Below are positions 22,050 through 34,513 of a stretch of 64,000 nucleotides of DNA, piece by piece (position 1 is the stretch's first letter; the number at the start of each line of letters is the position of its first letter). The translations under genes and the position numbers were made by a program. Under the pieces are notes generated by a model that made no database searches, was not told where the DNA came from, and was given only the letters and a program-made list of their open reading frames with translations. Source of the stretch: Lindgomyces ingoldianus (Eukaryota > Ascomycota > Dothideomycetes > Pleosporales > Lindgomycetaceae); contig NW_022985162.1 of assembly GCF_010093535.1 (NCBI RefSeq), forward strand, positions 1,921,053-1,985,052, read 5' to 3'.

Positions 22050-23307
22050 ATGGCCGTTTACGCATACCCCACCAACCCTCCTCCGCCGCCTCCACCACCA
22101 GCATACCCGGGTCCTCCATCGCGCACACCTTCTCGAGCCCGTACACTTACCATCATGCCTACTCGTACTAGGAACCGCTCCCTCTCGGTACGATCCAAGA
22201 AGGAGTCCGGCGGCAGCTCCGAGAAGTCGGTACCGCGCCACCGCTTTACAATGGCTTCCCTGCGAGGCATGCAGCAGCCTGAACTCTCAAAGAAACTCTA
22301 CAAACTCATTAAGACGGAAAACCACGCTATCGGTGCCTACGAGACGGCAGGACGCGAACGCATCGCCATTGCCCAACAGCTCTCTGAATGGGGAGAGGCT
22401 ACCGGCGACGATGCGGTGTCGGAGATCTCGGACAAGCTGGGAGTCTTGATGGCGGAAATCGCCGAGCAGGAAGATCTCTTCGCGCAAGCGTTGGAAGATT
22501 ACAGAGGCGTTCTGAAACAGATCCGGAATACTGAGAGCTCTGTTCAGCCTAGCCGAGACCATAAAGCGAAGGTAAGCTTATCGCGAGGGATTCTATGGGG
22601 AGATGCTGAGGAGATCATAGGTGTCAGATGAGATTGCCAAGCTCAAGTACAAGGAACCACAGAGCACTAAGATTGTGCAACTCGAACAGGAGCTCGTCCG
22701 AGCGGAGGCCCAGAACTTGGTTGCAGAAGCGCAACTTACCAACATTGTAAGCCTACCTCTGCGTTGGTTACGCAAAGCACCTCTAACCATTCGTTTCTAG
22801 ACCCGTCAAAAGTTCAAGGAAGCCTACGACATCCACTTCGCCGCCACGATTGAACGTGCGGAGAAACAGATTATCCTGGCTAAGCAAGCTCGCCGTATCA
22901 TCAACCTGCTTGATGACACTCCCATCGTTCCAGGGGATGCGCATCCCATCTTTGAAGGCAGCGAAGCCACCCGCCAAGTCCTTAATGATGCCGAAGATGA
23001 CCTCAGGAACTGGCAGCCTAATCTTGAGCCCGTCCACTCCTCTGCCGGATCGCTTGGTGTAGGTGCGATGCCTGGAGGCGGACTGACTGGAAATGGAAAC
23101 GGATATGGAAGTGAAGCTGGGCAAGATACCACCTTGCAAGAGCATCCAGCCTACAGGGAGAAGGCGTCAAGGAGCAGGAGTGGCAGCGGCGAGAGGCGAA
23201 TTGCTAGTGGCGCCTCGTTGGGCTCAAATGTTGGCGGAGAGGTGCGCCCACCATACCCCATGACCGAGGCAGAGAGAAGAGAGATCGAGCATGCGGGAGT
23301 CATTTAA
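22050..23307 (+). CDS. Eisosome core protein, Pil1/Lsp1 family (BAR domain)
   Basis: Three exons (22050-22571, 22621-22746, 22801-23307) give 384 residues with introns of 49 and 54 bp. Family landmarks are MASLRGMQQPELSKKLYKLI, KTENHAIGAYETAGRERIAI, SSVQPSRDHKAK, ELVRAEAQNLVAEAQLTN and AEKQIILAKQARRIINLLDD. These form the curved BAR-domain helices that assemble on the inner face of the plasma membrane and make eisosomes, the furrow-shaped domains that store nutrient transporters and sense membrane tension. The N-terminus is unusual: it begins MAVYAYPT and has an eight-proline run. A second in-frame ATG at 22155 (MPTRTRNRSLSVRS) matches the usual start of some relatives and may be the real one. 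The C-terminal tail is Gly/Ser-rich. Phosphorylation by Pkh-type kinases is known for the family, not seen here. Confidence 0.94.
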
Positions 23308-23902
23308 AGGTATCCTCAGTCGAGGTCGATGAAAGCTCGCTGATATCTGTGTAATGCTTATCACGACTACATGTATTAATGAGCGCATTTCCTTCTGTAG
23401 CCGAATATCTCAACACGTGGCTGTTTTCATTCTTACAGTGGCTACGCGAACTAGGACGTTCAGTTCTTGTGAATGGGATCGTAGTTAATATCTGATATCC
23501 GGTCTAGCAGCGCCCAGAAACCATCAATGATAACGCCTCACTGTCGGTAGATTGTGGAGGTGCTCCATGGGAGGTCTAAAGTTGACGACAAGACCTGTCG
23601 GGGCCTACTCTGACATACGTGACAGGTTGTGGTCGGACATTGTTGGTGCCTTGAGCTGATCCGGTAGCTAGAGGGGAGCTGAAAGCTAACACGTAATTCA
23701 CATCTCGACATAAGAAGGTGTTGACATGTCTTTCGAAAACAAGGCGACAAGAGATCTTCTCCATTGCCCCTCGTTCCGCTAGAAGCTTGGCGCTGAGTTT
23801 TGGAGCTACGGAAATCGCCGCATCCAAGAAGACACATACGAGAAGCTCAACCTCGCAGGTGGATTCCATACCTCCACACACCTTACACACCCATACACCA
23901 CC
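23308..23902. other. Intergenic region between the eisosome gene and SEC24
   Basis: This contains the 3' end of the Pil1-like gene and the SEC24 promoter. No further gene is supported. Confidence 0.5.
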
Positions 23903-26900
23903 ATGGATGCACACAAGAAGAAGCGCGATCGGTATGCCACCCAAGCATATGAGTTTGGGGCCAACGCCCAAGGAGTGAATGCAGCTCCCCCGCCTGGACC
24001 GCCTGGTATACCGCCGGGCATGGCCCCGGGTATGCCCCAATCCCCAGATGCTATGGCTCAGCAGTTTGGAAATATGAGTCTTGGAGGCCAACCTGTGCAG
24101 GCTGCTCCTCCAATGCAGCAACCAACGGCGGCGCATCTCAACCAGCTCTACCCCACAGACCTAATTTCGCAACCATTGAACGCAGCCGAAGTGGACCAGC
24201 TTCCACCTCTCATACATCTCCCACCGAATGTATGCATGCTCCCTCCCGAATTGGCATGATTCAATGTCTAATACCTTCACAGACTTCCTGCACGCCCAGT
24301 CCACACTCCAACGCGGATCCTCGATACATACGATCAACCCTGAACTGTGTGCCGACGACCCATTCTTTGCTGAAGAAGTCAAAGCTACCATTCGCCCTCG
24401 TTATCCAGCCATACACATCTTTACACGACTCGGAAGACCCGGTCCCCGTTGTACCAGACCAGGTCATTTCAAGGTGTCGACGATGCCGAGCATACATAAA
24501 CCCTTTTGTTACTTTCCTAGACCACGGGCATCGATGTATGTGCGCCAAGACCCATTTACTCGGGATTTTGCTCACATTCAACAGGGCGCTGCAACATGTG
24601 CAATCTCAGCAATGATGTCCCTCAAGCGTTTGACTGGGACGCCGCCGCACAAAAGAGCCGTGATCGTTGGCAGCGGGAGGAGTTGAATTTCAGCTGCTGC
24701 GAATTTGTCGCTCCCCAAGAGTACATGTATGTGCCTCCTCAAGTTCTTTGAGCAGCCAGATTCGGATAGCTAAGATGTGTGCAGGGTTCGACCGCCGCAA
24801 CCGTTGGTTTATCTTTTCCTTTTTGACGTCAGCTACGCCGCGGTTACGAACGGGCTCCTAGCGACGAGCGCCAGATGTATTTTGGAGAGCCTGGATAGGA
24901 TACCCAATGCAGACAGGAGAACAAGAGTTGGATTCATGGCTGTTGATTCCAGCCTGCACTATTTCTCTATCCCGCGGGATGGGAGCGAGAACAACGACCC
25001 TAGCATGTTGGTTGTTAGTGATCTGGACGAGCCCTTCCTACCTACACCGATGGATCTCCTCGTGAACCTATCGGAATGCCGGGCCAATGTGGAGACATTC
25101 CTCGAGAAACTTCAGTCCATGTTTCAGGACACTCCCATCACAGCTTCCGCCATGGGATCTGCTCTCCGAGCAGGGCACAAGCTCGTGGCACCTGTTGGAG
25201 GGAAAATCTGTGTGCTTAGCGCAACTCTTCCCAATGTTGGGCACGGAAAGCTGGAGATGCGAGAGGACAAGAAAGTACTGGGTACTAGTGGCGAGAGCAA
25301 GTTGCTCGGGACGCAAAATAGCTTCTACAAGAGTTTTGCTGTAGAGTGCTCGAAGAACCAAGTCTCGATCGACATGTTCCTCTTCTCTTCACAGGTACGA
25401 CACTGGCTACCTTTACATCTTTCTTTCTACCATACTAATTCTCTGTAGTACCAAGACGTAGCCAGTTTGAGCAACCTTCCGAGGTACACTGGCGGACAGA
25501 CTTATTTTTATCCTGGGTGGAATGCTGCAAGATCAGAAGATGCCATTAAATTTGCGAGGGAATTCAGCGACTACCTGTCATCCGAGATTGGATTAGAAGC
25601 GGTGCTTCGAGTCCGGGCTACCACCGGGCTACGTATGAGCACCTTCTACGGGTAAGTTATCCTAAATTCGATTAATATAGGCATGCATGGCTAATAGAAG
25701 AATCTAGTAATTTCTTCAATCGGTTCGTATCTCCCTTTCTTGCCTTTCCATTAGTCCCACGCTAACCGCACCTTCACCTATACAGATCTAGTGATCTTTG
25801 CGCATTCCCAGCCTTTCCTCGAGATCAGGCTTATGTGGTTGAAGTTGCAATCGATGAGACGATCACGAAGGTAAGCCACCCATCTGGGGACACTCTTACT
25901 CAACTGATTTGCTGATTCGATAAGCCGTACGTGTGCCTTCAAGCAGCAGTATTACACACCACGTGCAATGGCGAACGACGAATCCGCGTCTTGACGCTAG
26001 CTTTGCCCACAACTGAAAGCCTTGCAAACATCTATGCATCAGCGGATCCGGCTGCTATCACTGTTTACTTCAGCCACAAGGCGGTTGAGAGGGTTTTGGG
26101 AAGCGGGCTTGACGCTGCTCGTGACGCCCTCCAGGCGAAGATCATTGAAATCTTGCAGACGTATAGGAAAGAGCTGGCTGGTGGGAACATGGGTAAGTTC
26201 CAAAGGATGCTCATCCTGTTCCAACTTTATCATCTGCAAAGACGCAAAATATCTGACATTTGAACAGGTGGTGGAGGCCTTCAACTTCCGGCGAATCTTC
26301 GTCCATTGGTGGTTATGTTCTTAGGTCTAATAAAGAACGTGAGTTTTTCAACCCTCGAGTAACCTACTTATGTCAATCTAACTATATCCAGGTGGGGCTT
26401 CGCAAATCCGCCCAAATCCCTTCGGACCTACGTTCAACAGCACTTTGCCTTCTTTCCACCCTTCCACTTCCATTACTCATCCAGTACATTTACCCGAAAT
26501 TCTACAGCCTTCACGTAAGCCTTCCGTCTAGACGCAACTTACATCTATTAACTCGCTAAAGGACATGCCCGATAATGCCGGTGTACCCGATCCTCATACT
26601 GGTGAAATACTTCTACCTCCTGTAACCAACCTCTCATCTGAGCGTATCGTCCCATATGGTCTCTACCTCATCGATGATGGCGTCAACCAATTCCTCTGGA
26701 TAGGCCGGGATGCCGTTCCGGCTCTTCTCCTCGATGTCTTCGGCACCGATGATCGTACTGCGCTTAAGCAGGGCAAGACCACCATGCCGGTCCTGGACAA
26801 TGAGTTCAATGAAAGGGTACGCGCCGTCATCGAGAAGAGCAAAGATCACCGCGCCAAAGGGGTCGGTAGCATCGTTGTCCCCACGCTGTATATCATCAAG

Positions 26901-27122
26901 GAAGATGGCGACCCAAGTCTGAAGCTCTGGGCGCAGACATTGCTCGTTGAGGATCGTGCAGACCAGGGAGTCAGCTTGCAGCAGTGGATGGGAATGCTAA
27001 GAGAGAAGGTATGTCTGCGTCCTGAAGATATACCTCTTATTCTTTCGACTTGGCCGGATTGAAATCCGTGTGCGAAAATGCGATTGCTAACTTTTGGATG
27101 TTTGATGCAGGTCGTGCAATGA
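23903..27122 (+). CDS. sec24: COPII coat cargo-binding subunit Sec24
   Basis: Twelve coding exons (23903-24229, 24283-24535, 24585-24726, 24785-25394, 25449-25651, 25708-25722, 25786-25870, 25925-26192, 26268-26338, 26392-26514, 26562-27008, 27111-27122) give 851 residues. The order is a Pro/Gly/Met-rich N-terminus, the zinc finger CRRC...CNMC (C174, C177, C196, C199), the trunk domain ([16 protein letters not shown]), a beta-sandwich, helices and a gelsolin-like end ([19 protein letters not shown]). Sec24 pairs with Sec23 on ER exit sites and picks cargo for COPII vesicles. Exon 6 is only 15 nt and restores NFFNRSSDL exactly; the last coding exon is 12 nt. The N-terminal tail is shorter than in many fungi, so a further upstream exon cannot be excluded. 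Confidence 0.95.
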
Positions 27123-29162
27123 TAAACGAAGAAGACCTCATTCTCTAGCTTAGACGACACGGCAGGTTTCATGGGTTTCGCGGGTATCCGCTTATTGCTA
27201 CGGTACGGAATGCCGAAAACGCGTGCAGAGTGGAGTGTGGATGTAGCTACAGCTCTGAATGCTAGAAGATGAGATGAGGTGAGGTCAGGTCAGGTTAAGT
27301 CAGCGAGGCACAGGTACCATTGTCTAGAGTCTTGGCAACGTGCATTGCGTTGGAATCCCTCCAAATTAATTGATAACGCACTTCTTCGCTTTTTGCCTCC
27401 CTCATTATCTTGCGACCGGGTGTTAGACTTGGATGTTGGAGGCAGTGAGCAAGTCACAATTCATGGCCCCTCGATGTGCGGCATGCATAGCTGCATGTAC
27501 GGTTTTCCGAGCTGGATCGAGAACATTGCCGTAGGTAATACAGCGTGAGTGAGTCCGAACCTGTATCTGTCTGCCGGGTATTGATTGAAAACCGCAGCGT
27601 GCGCAACCTTTCATCAAAATCCCCGCCCAATCCCGTGACCAGAACCTCCTTCGTGCACCCGAAAGTCCTCCGGTCGCAGTCGCCTTTGAGGAACCCCGTT
27701 GCGTGCACGGGGCGCACAACAGCTACCCTAGAATGCGTGTTGTGCGTGTGTCTAGTTCATACGTGTCACTTTGACGTCGAATGCTTGCACGCTTGTGCTG
27801 CCCCGCGGCTGAGAACTTTTAGAGGGATAGGGATTGTGTACCAAAGTTTGGGGAGTAGAATTAGAAAGTGTTGTCTGGTGGGCTTGGGATTTTGGGATTT
27901 TAGGAGGGTTAGAGAAGGAGTGAAGGTGTTAGAAGTGGTGTGGTGGAGTGTTACTTCGAAGTAGAATAGACATAGGATTTAAAATTGTCGGTTAGGGGCT
28001 CAGAGGCAGGAAAGGGTGGGATATGTTGGTAGTATTAATTTGATAGTGAAAATATCCTGACCAGATGTCGCCCAAAGCATCGCGAGCAGAGTGGGATATA
28101 TCCCTTTCAAGGTAAGAACGAGCATATTCCGGGCCTTTTACTTTATTCTAGCAGCACGTGAGAAAGTCCACTCTACTCGCATCGTAAAGCCAGACCTACA
28201 ATCTAGGTTGACAATCACGAGTGGTGTGTCGTGACATAATCATCGAAGAGACAAGAGCCGAATGAAGCGCATTGCTGTAAATATGGAGCAGACGTCACAG
28301 GTTTACCCTGAATAGCGATGTCGATCGGCATGGTAGGATACGTGGATATGAGTGAAGATTCAAAGAAGTCATGTCTCAGTGAAAAAGGTATATAGACACA
28401 ACGCATAGATATCCCAGTATCACCCGTACTACCCAGCCGCACCCCCATTAAACCCTTATAATACCTCAACCCCCACTCCTGCTTTGACGCGGGCGTCCAA
28501 AAAATCCAAGAATGCGAAGAAGTCAACGAAACAAAAGCCAATTAAAAGCGAACAAGGAAAAGGAGAAGGGAAAAGTCAACCGAACCAAAGCGAAGCAAAC
28601 GGTGGCTGAGAAATGAAGCATCGTGAAGCTAATGTAGACCCCTTTCTGATAAAAGGTTTAAAGCCTGTAACGCCCGCTATAACGGATCTGGTATATCCCC
28701 CAGCCTGATAACTCACAGCCCCGACCCTAGCCCTTAGCAGGGAAGTCCACACTTGAGAATTCAAAAAGAAATAAAATAGGTCTGATGCGCATGCGTGAGT
28801 GATTGATCCGCGTGTAAATCCAGTAAAGTGGGGAATAACAATACGAAATGCTTGATTCGGGGACCAATGGTCCGACATAACCATACTTCTCTCATGGGTA
28901 TCATCGCACCGATAATAGGAGACGGGTTCCCGATCATCAGCGTCTTACAGATGACAAAGGAGACATAACAAGTTACCGAGTGTGTATAGCATAGCATCAA
29001 ACAAGGAAATTCGTTAGGTGTATAGTTTCGTGAATTCATGCCGTTACGCAGGAACGAAAGAAGAATTTAGTGATCTTAGAAGTAAAGGTGGTGGGGATAC
29101 CTAATGTGTCGACGTGTATGGTCTTGGCTTAGTCAAGGTAGATAAGCGGCGCTCAGGAGCAA
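27123..29162. other. Long convergent intergenic region
   Basis: This lies between the 3' ends of SEC24 and the zinc-finger gene. It is about 2 kb with short purine-rich tandem stretches (GAGGT/CAGGT units near 27266-27300). No gene is supported; long 3' leaders are possible. Confidence 0.5.
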
Positions 29163-31462
29163 TCAAGGTCGATTTCCAACAGCTTGCTGCTCACCAGTAG
29201 CGACTGCCACGAGCGCCTCGAGTCGTCTCATGTCGTTGGCGCCTGAATGGGGTAGTGGTTGTCCAAAGGTAATCTGCCCTCTTTCAGGTTCCCGCAGGGG
29301 TCGATATCCAGAGTTCGACAAGCTGTGGTTGTGGTACTGGGGATACTGAACAGGATACGGTCTTTCCACAATTGGGGGAGGCCCCGCTTTGTGCTCCTCT
29401 ACCGGGACACCTGGAGGGTGTGCTTCAACGTAGCCGTTGCTGTGAACAATGGCAGGCTGGTATTCGGTCATAGAAGAATTTGACGGGGTTGGGACGCCTT
29501 CGCTACTACTGGAGTCTTCGGGTGAAGTGCGTTGGACAGCCCTCCCAGGCTGCGGTGGACCTTGTTGAGTCAAAGGCAGGGGTCCGTTATACCAACCGTG
29601 TCGCTTATTCTTCCGGGGAGTGACAGGTGGATCCTGGGAGGTTCGAGCTGGGTTTCTTGGAGGAACCTGGATTGGTTGAGGAGAGTTATTGGGTCGCTGT
29701 TGAGCGAAGTAGCTCGGCTGTGGGGCAGTCGTGGGCCGGGCCGCAGAGGACAGTCCTTGGTTACCCTGGTACTGAGGCCACTGCTCTCGTGGAGGATTAG
29801 GACTGGCGATCTCGAGTCGGTTGATACCTGTCTGTAGTGTCGCGTCCCAGGAAATACTCTGCCGTTTCTCGCGCTGTGGAATCGGTGGAGTGTCGACTGG
29901 TGCATGATACGTCGCCGGGCGAGTGGGTGTATCTATTTGCATAGGACTGTGTTGACGACGGGGCAATGGTAATGGAGGAGGCGCATGGTCAAAGCTCTCA
30001 ATACCAGGAAGTCTCGTTGTTTGACTTGCGGCAGGTTGCGACGTGTACGACGGGCGGGGGGCGTCCGGAGTCTGGTAGTACCCAAGCCCGCTCGTAGCAG
30101 GGCGGGGACCTAGATTGGTGTAAGACCCCGGATGCCAGGTGCGTCGCCTCCAGTCGGCATCTGCATTAGACTCCCTTCTAGACTCGGAAAAGTTCGATGC
30201 GGTAGGACTAGCAAAGAGACTGCTTTGCCCAGAAAATGTCGAGGATGTCGAGGACGGTAGAGGGGTGATGTATGGGGGAGGGAATTGCCCAGGAGGGCCA
30301 GAAAACGGGTTACCTCCGGCAGACGGGACTGACAATCGACGTCCAGGAGTTCTCGCACCCCACGTGGCTGGTCTTGATGCAGAGGAGATGGGTGATTGCA
30401 GGCCAGATCCAAAGCGCCCTGGACTTCCTGTCTCGGTGGAGAAAGTGGCTGAGGTGGGCGTAGTAACGCCAGTCGACTGAGTGTTGTATTCCACAATCTG
30501 CGGCCCCGGACTGCCCATCAGCGGGGGGTTGTAGCTGTCAAGGGTGTTGAGGGACAGCCGAGCCCTTGCAGAGCCGTCATTCGCCATGGCGAGTGGTGGG
30601 GGCCGGCGCCTCACATCCTGAGGTTGGCTAACACTGATGCTCGAGGCAGTCGATGTTATGCTAGACGCCGACAGATTCCTACTATGTCCTCGGCTGTGTC
30701 CGCCCTGGCTGCCTAATGTGTTGGCCCTTGAGCGACTCCCAGGCGGCCGGACGCGATCAGTTCGGATTTGTCTCTGAAACCTAGTACCTGTTGCAGCCAA
30801 GGAATCTCCAGGAATATCTTCGTTTACGTGGACGGTTTGTGCGTGCTGGCGAAGGTTGTCGAGGCGGGAAAATCGTCGTGAGCAATGGCATTGGAAGGGT
30901 CGCTCACCGGTATGCTTGCTGTAGGGGATTGTGTTAGCCTAGCTCAATCGCGCATCTTACTCGACACGTACCGAATATGCCTGGCCAAGTGTTCACTTCG
31001 TGTGAAACTTAACTGGCAAGGTGGGAAGTCGGTGCAGAAGAAGCGTTGTCCTTTCTTCTTTTTTGAAGGCCTGTTCGCATCGCTATTCACGCTCTCGTTG
31101 TCCGACCCATCCCGGCCATCATCATCGCCACCCATTTCTATGTCCTGCGAGTCCACTGATTGTGTCGACCTGTGCGAATTCTCCCTGCTCAATGCGCCAT
31201 TCCTACTCGGGGTTTTGCTTATCTCGCGCGAAGGTGTAAAAGGCGACGATGGCAAGGGCCGTTGGGCTGCGAGACCGCCAAAACTATTGCGCGTTGGGGT
31301 TTTCGCTGAGGGATCCTCAGCCCGGGGATCTTCTGACGGCCTTGACTCGGAAAAGAACTTCGCATTCGGTCGAGGTGTCGTAGGTGTGGTTTCTTCTCCG
31401 AGACGGCCTGGGGGAGGGTCCGGTACAGTGAGCGTAGTGTTGACTGCTTGAAAGGCAGACAT
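29163..31462 (-). CDS. C2H2 zinc-finger transcription factor
   Basis: Two exons (31462-30972 and 30918-29163) with a 53-bp intron between the two fingers give 748 residues. The first finger is [20 protein letters not shown] and then RHIRKH; the second is [18 protein letters not shown] and then TVH, with an unusual C-x-C spacing. The TGERPFQC linker joins them. A basic tract RPSKKKKGQ just before the fingers is a likely nuclear signal. The rest is a long low-complexity tail rich in Ser, Pro, Gly and Gln. The finger pair and the following [20 protein letters not shown] segment resemble the conserved Pezizomycotina factors of the AmdA/Usv1 type; that name is an inference from memory of the finger sequences. 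Its targets cannot be told from here. The upstream region is about 3 kb, long for this window. Confidence 0.85.
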
Positions 31463-34400
31463 TATGATGGCGATTTGGCCTCGTCGGTCTGCAGTGTCCC
31501 TTTATTCTTGTTGCGTGTACGTCTGATGTGAGCGCTGACACTCGAGGCTTGCGACACTTCGACGGCCTGAGCCGGCAACGCAGAATCTTCAGCGGGGCCG
31601 GACGGCCGGTACCTGGAAGGGGAATCTAACAAAAATCTCGAATCGGGCTACCTATGTAGAGTGCAATTACAACGAGATGTGTAGTGCAGGTCTCCTCGGA
31701 AGGGTCTCAGGAAGGCTGAAACAGCAATGCTGATGACGAATAGAGAGCGGCTTTGCAACGACATCCGAACCTGACGCTCGGGAAGACAGAAGGAGGGGGA
31801 CAATAGAAGAGTGAATAATAAATGGCAGTCGTCTCGTCGTTAGTCGTAACGTGATGGGTGCATCGAAGGGAGAGTGGTGGTGATGCAGGATAGAGGCGGA
31901 TACTCGGAGTTTGTCTTCAGACCAGTGACGAGTGAGGGTGCGATAAGACGCCGGAGGGGCGATCCCCGCCACTTGAGGCAGACGCTGAGAGGGTGGAGGG
32001 CTGCGCTTGCAGATGCACAAAAGCACGAGCAGACTTGGGGCAGGGTGCGGCTCTCACGAATGCACAGAGCCAGATTCAACAACGCCGAGCGGCCACACAG
32101 TGCAGGACGAGATGCAGACTGAGGGTTGGGGGCAGAGGTCGAGGTCGAGTTGGGTTGCAAGCGTATGCGAGGGGTGGAAGGCTAGGTGGTGGGATGCAAA
32201 GCTAGTGCCCTTTGTCGCGCGGCCCTGGAGCTGGGCTGGCGAAAGGCTGGGGTTAGAATCCGATCCGCCTTGCGACGAAGCGTGAGCACCGACTTTGCTT
32301 GCAGATCTTTGTCCGTGTGGGCGCCCTCAAAACCAAGCGTGCGACTGGTGTGGACAACGCCAGCCAAGCCAGTTGCTCACCAGTTGCTCACTTCAGATGC
32401 GCAGCTGAAAGCGCCCCAGCCCGTCGCACGCCAGTCGCGAGCACGTAAGAAAGCCCTGAGGAGCTCGCTGAGAAAGCCTGATGAGAAATGCCCACGGCCG
32501 CGTCCCAGCAATCGACCATCTCAACCCCTGCAAGCCATTTCGCGGCAGGGGTCACCACATCAACAGCGAGATGCTCATGCGGGCGGGGCTGGCAACAATA
32601 CCGCCATGTCTGTATCCGCGGATATTAATATCAGCGATGGTATTCTCCCAGATATGACAAAAGACGAAGGACCCTCGTTGCGCCCCGAGTCTCCAGGGAA
32701 GAATATTCAACTGAAGCGTGCTGTGCTTCGCTGCTGGGGACAACGAAAACCCTCAAGTTTCACCGCCCGGTTTCACATGCAGTGAGAAGCTCAACTGCCT
32801 TTCCTCTTGTTGAACACCTTCGGCGGGGTTCCTGCCACACCAACACGAGCAGTAGCGGGCCAGCAAGGAATTGTCGTCAGCAAAAAGCAGTCGTGGAGTG
32901 GACCGCCGACAAGGCCGCAAGGGTGACCGCCTCTTCTTCTGGTCATTGGCCCAGGAGACGTTTCTTGCAGAAGGCTACCGCGAGCGCGGCTGCAAGGGGG
33001 ACAGGGTGCAATCGAGCGTGATCCACAGAAGACAAAATGTACCTTTGTACCTTGCCGAAGCGAAAGACTAGGCATCCCGCGGTTCAAGCGGCCACGAATT
33101 GATAATTCCTCTTTTGGCTGTGAACGATGCGGCGAGGATCCGGGATCGGATGTGACAAGAGTGTGGGTCGGAGGCAACAGATAGATCAAGTTGATATTTA
33201 CTTGTATAGGCGGTGAGGGTCTGGTTCATAGTTCCTTTTGATAATCCAGGTCTTAAGATGCGCGAAGCGCAGCTCCAGCTCACACATGAATCAGAGCCAG
33301 GCTGACAAAGTTTGGTTTCCACCAGAAAAAGGTTCCAGTTCCTGGCATTCCACTGATCAGAAACAGGGCCACAGAGGCACCGGAAAATTGCCCACGCAGG
33401 CGGAATCGTTCCTTGGGACGGCATTCGTGGTCATCTGATGGCGTCGAGGTGCGTGTTCGAGGTCGTGTTCTATTTCCAGGCCAGTAATCGTCCCAGCCAA
33501 GACATTGTCAATAATGTGGACACGCCAACTCAGTATCTTTTCCTCGAGTCAGCATCCTACATCTATGGCCATTACCATTACAGAGAAGTCCCACAGAGGC
33601 AGATTCGCCCGCCAGTTGATGGAACGACACCCCTTGAAACAAACCATCGTTATGACAAGCATAGTATCCTTCCGGGTCCAGCCGGCTAGGTTGGCTTTTT
33701 TGTGATTGGGAGAAGGATCGTGGTGGCAACATTGGTTGAGCCGGCCTTTGGTGGCGATAGCTGCATGGTGTTGAGGGGCATTGGTTGGGTATAATACTTG
33801 AGATCTACGCCACGGGCAGATACATTACATCACCTTGCCTCATGCGGTCGATTCCGTACCGAAGGGGTCGCTCAGATCATCCGAAAGCTCGTGAAAGCAC
33901 ATCGCCCTGCATTGAGCCATGCAGCGATGCTGCGCCAACGACCTTTCCACGGCCCGCAGAACAAGCCGTCGATTTGATGATAGATCTCGCCTGTCGGAGG
34001 TAGACGATTTAGCCATCTTCGGATTGAGTTCAAGAGAGAAGAACTCAACCTACCGACTCTCTTCTCTGCAAACAGCTACAGAGATCTTTTCTGTACGTGT
34101 CTGACAGTTATATTCCTTGCATGCATGAGTGTGATACTACTTTCAACAAATAGCCATAATGTCGAGCGACGGAATTCTAAAGACCGATGCGACTTACTTA
34201 GTTTAGATGTGGCTTCACTTCAAAAGGAGCGGCTTGAGTGGATTGTGAGGTTGATATAGGTGGCGGTATTTCCTCATCAAACACAACCTTAATTGCACCG
34301 CCTCTAGCTTGGAACAGGAAGCGGATGCAAAAATCTATTGACTGCCGAAGCAAGGGCACTTGCAACCCCAAAACGCCATCGCCATGCATACAGGAACAGA

Positions 34401-34513
34401 TGCGGCATGCCAAATCCCAAGACCGAAGACCAACCCTGTTGTTCATCCCAAACACCTTTCCACTGTCACATTTTCGCCAAGCATGATAGGGCTGCGCAGG
34501 TGGGTGCAATCTC
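31463..34513. other. Very long intergenic region upstream of the zinc-finger gene
   Basis: At about 3 kb this is the largest gap after the left arm. It would hold the promoter and 5' leader of the transcription factor and the 3' side of the kinesin gene. A 199-codon plus-strand frame at 32186-32785 starts with GTG and has no similarity. A noncoding transcript or upstream short frames are possible but not shown. Confidence 0.45.

Noticed and set aside
32186..32785. 199-codon plus-strand frame in the gap before the zinc-finger gene
   Set aside because: It begins with GTG, is Arg/Ser-rich without any recognisable motif, and lies in a GC-rich leader region.
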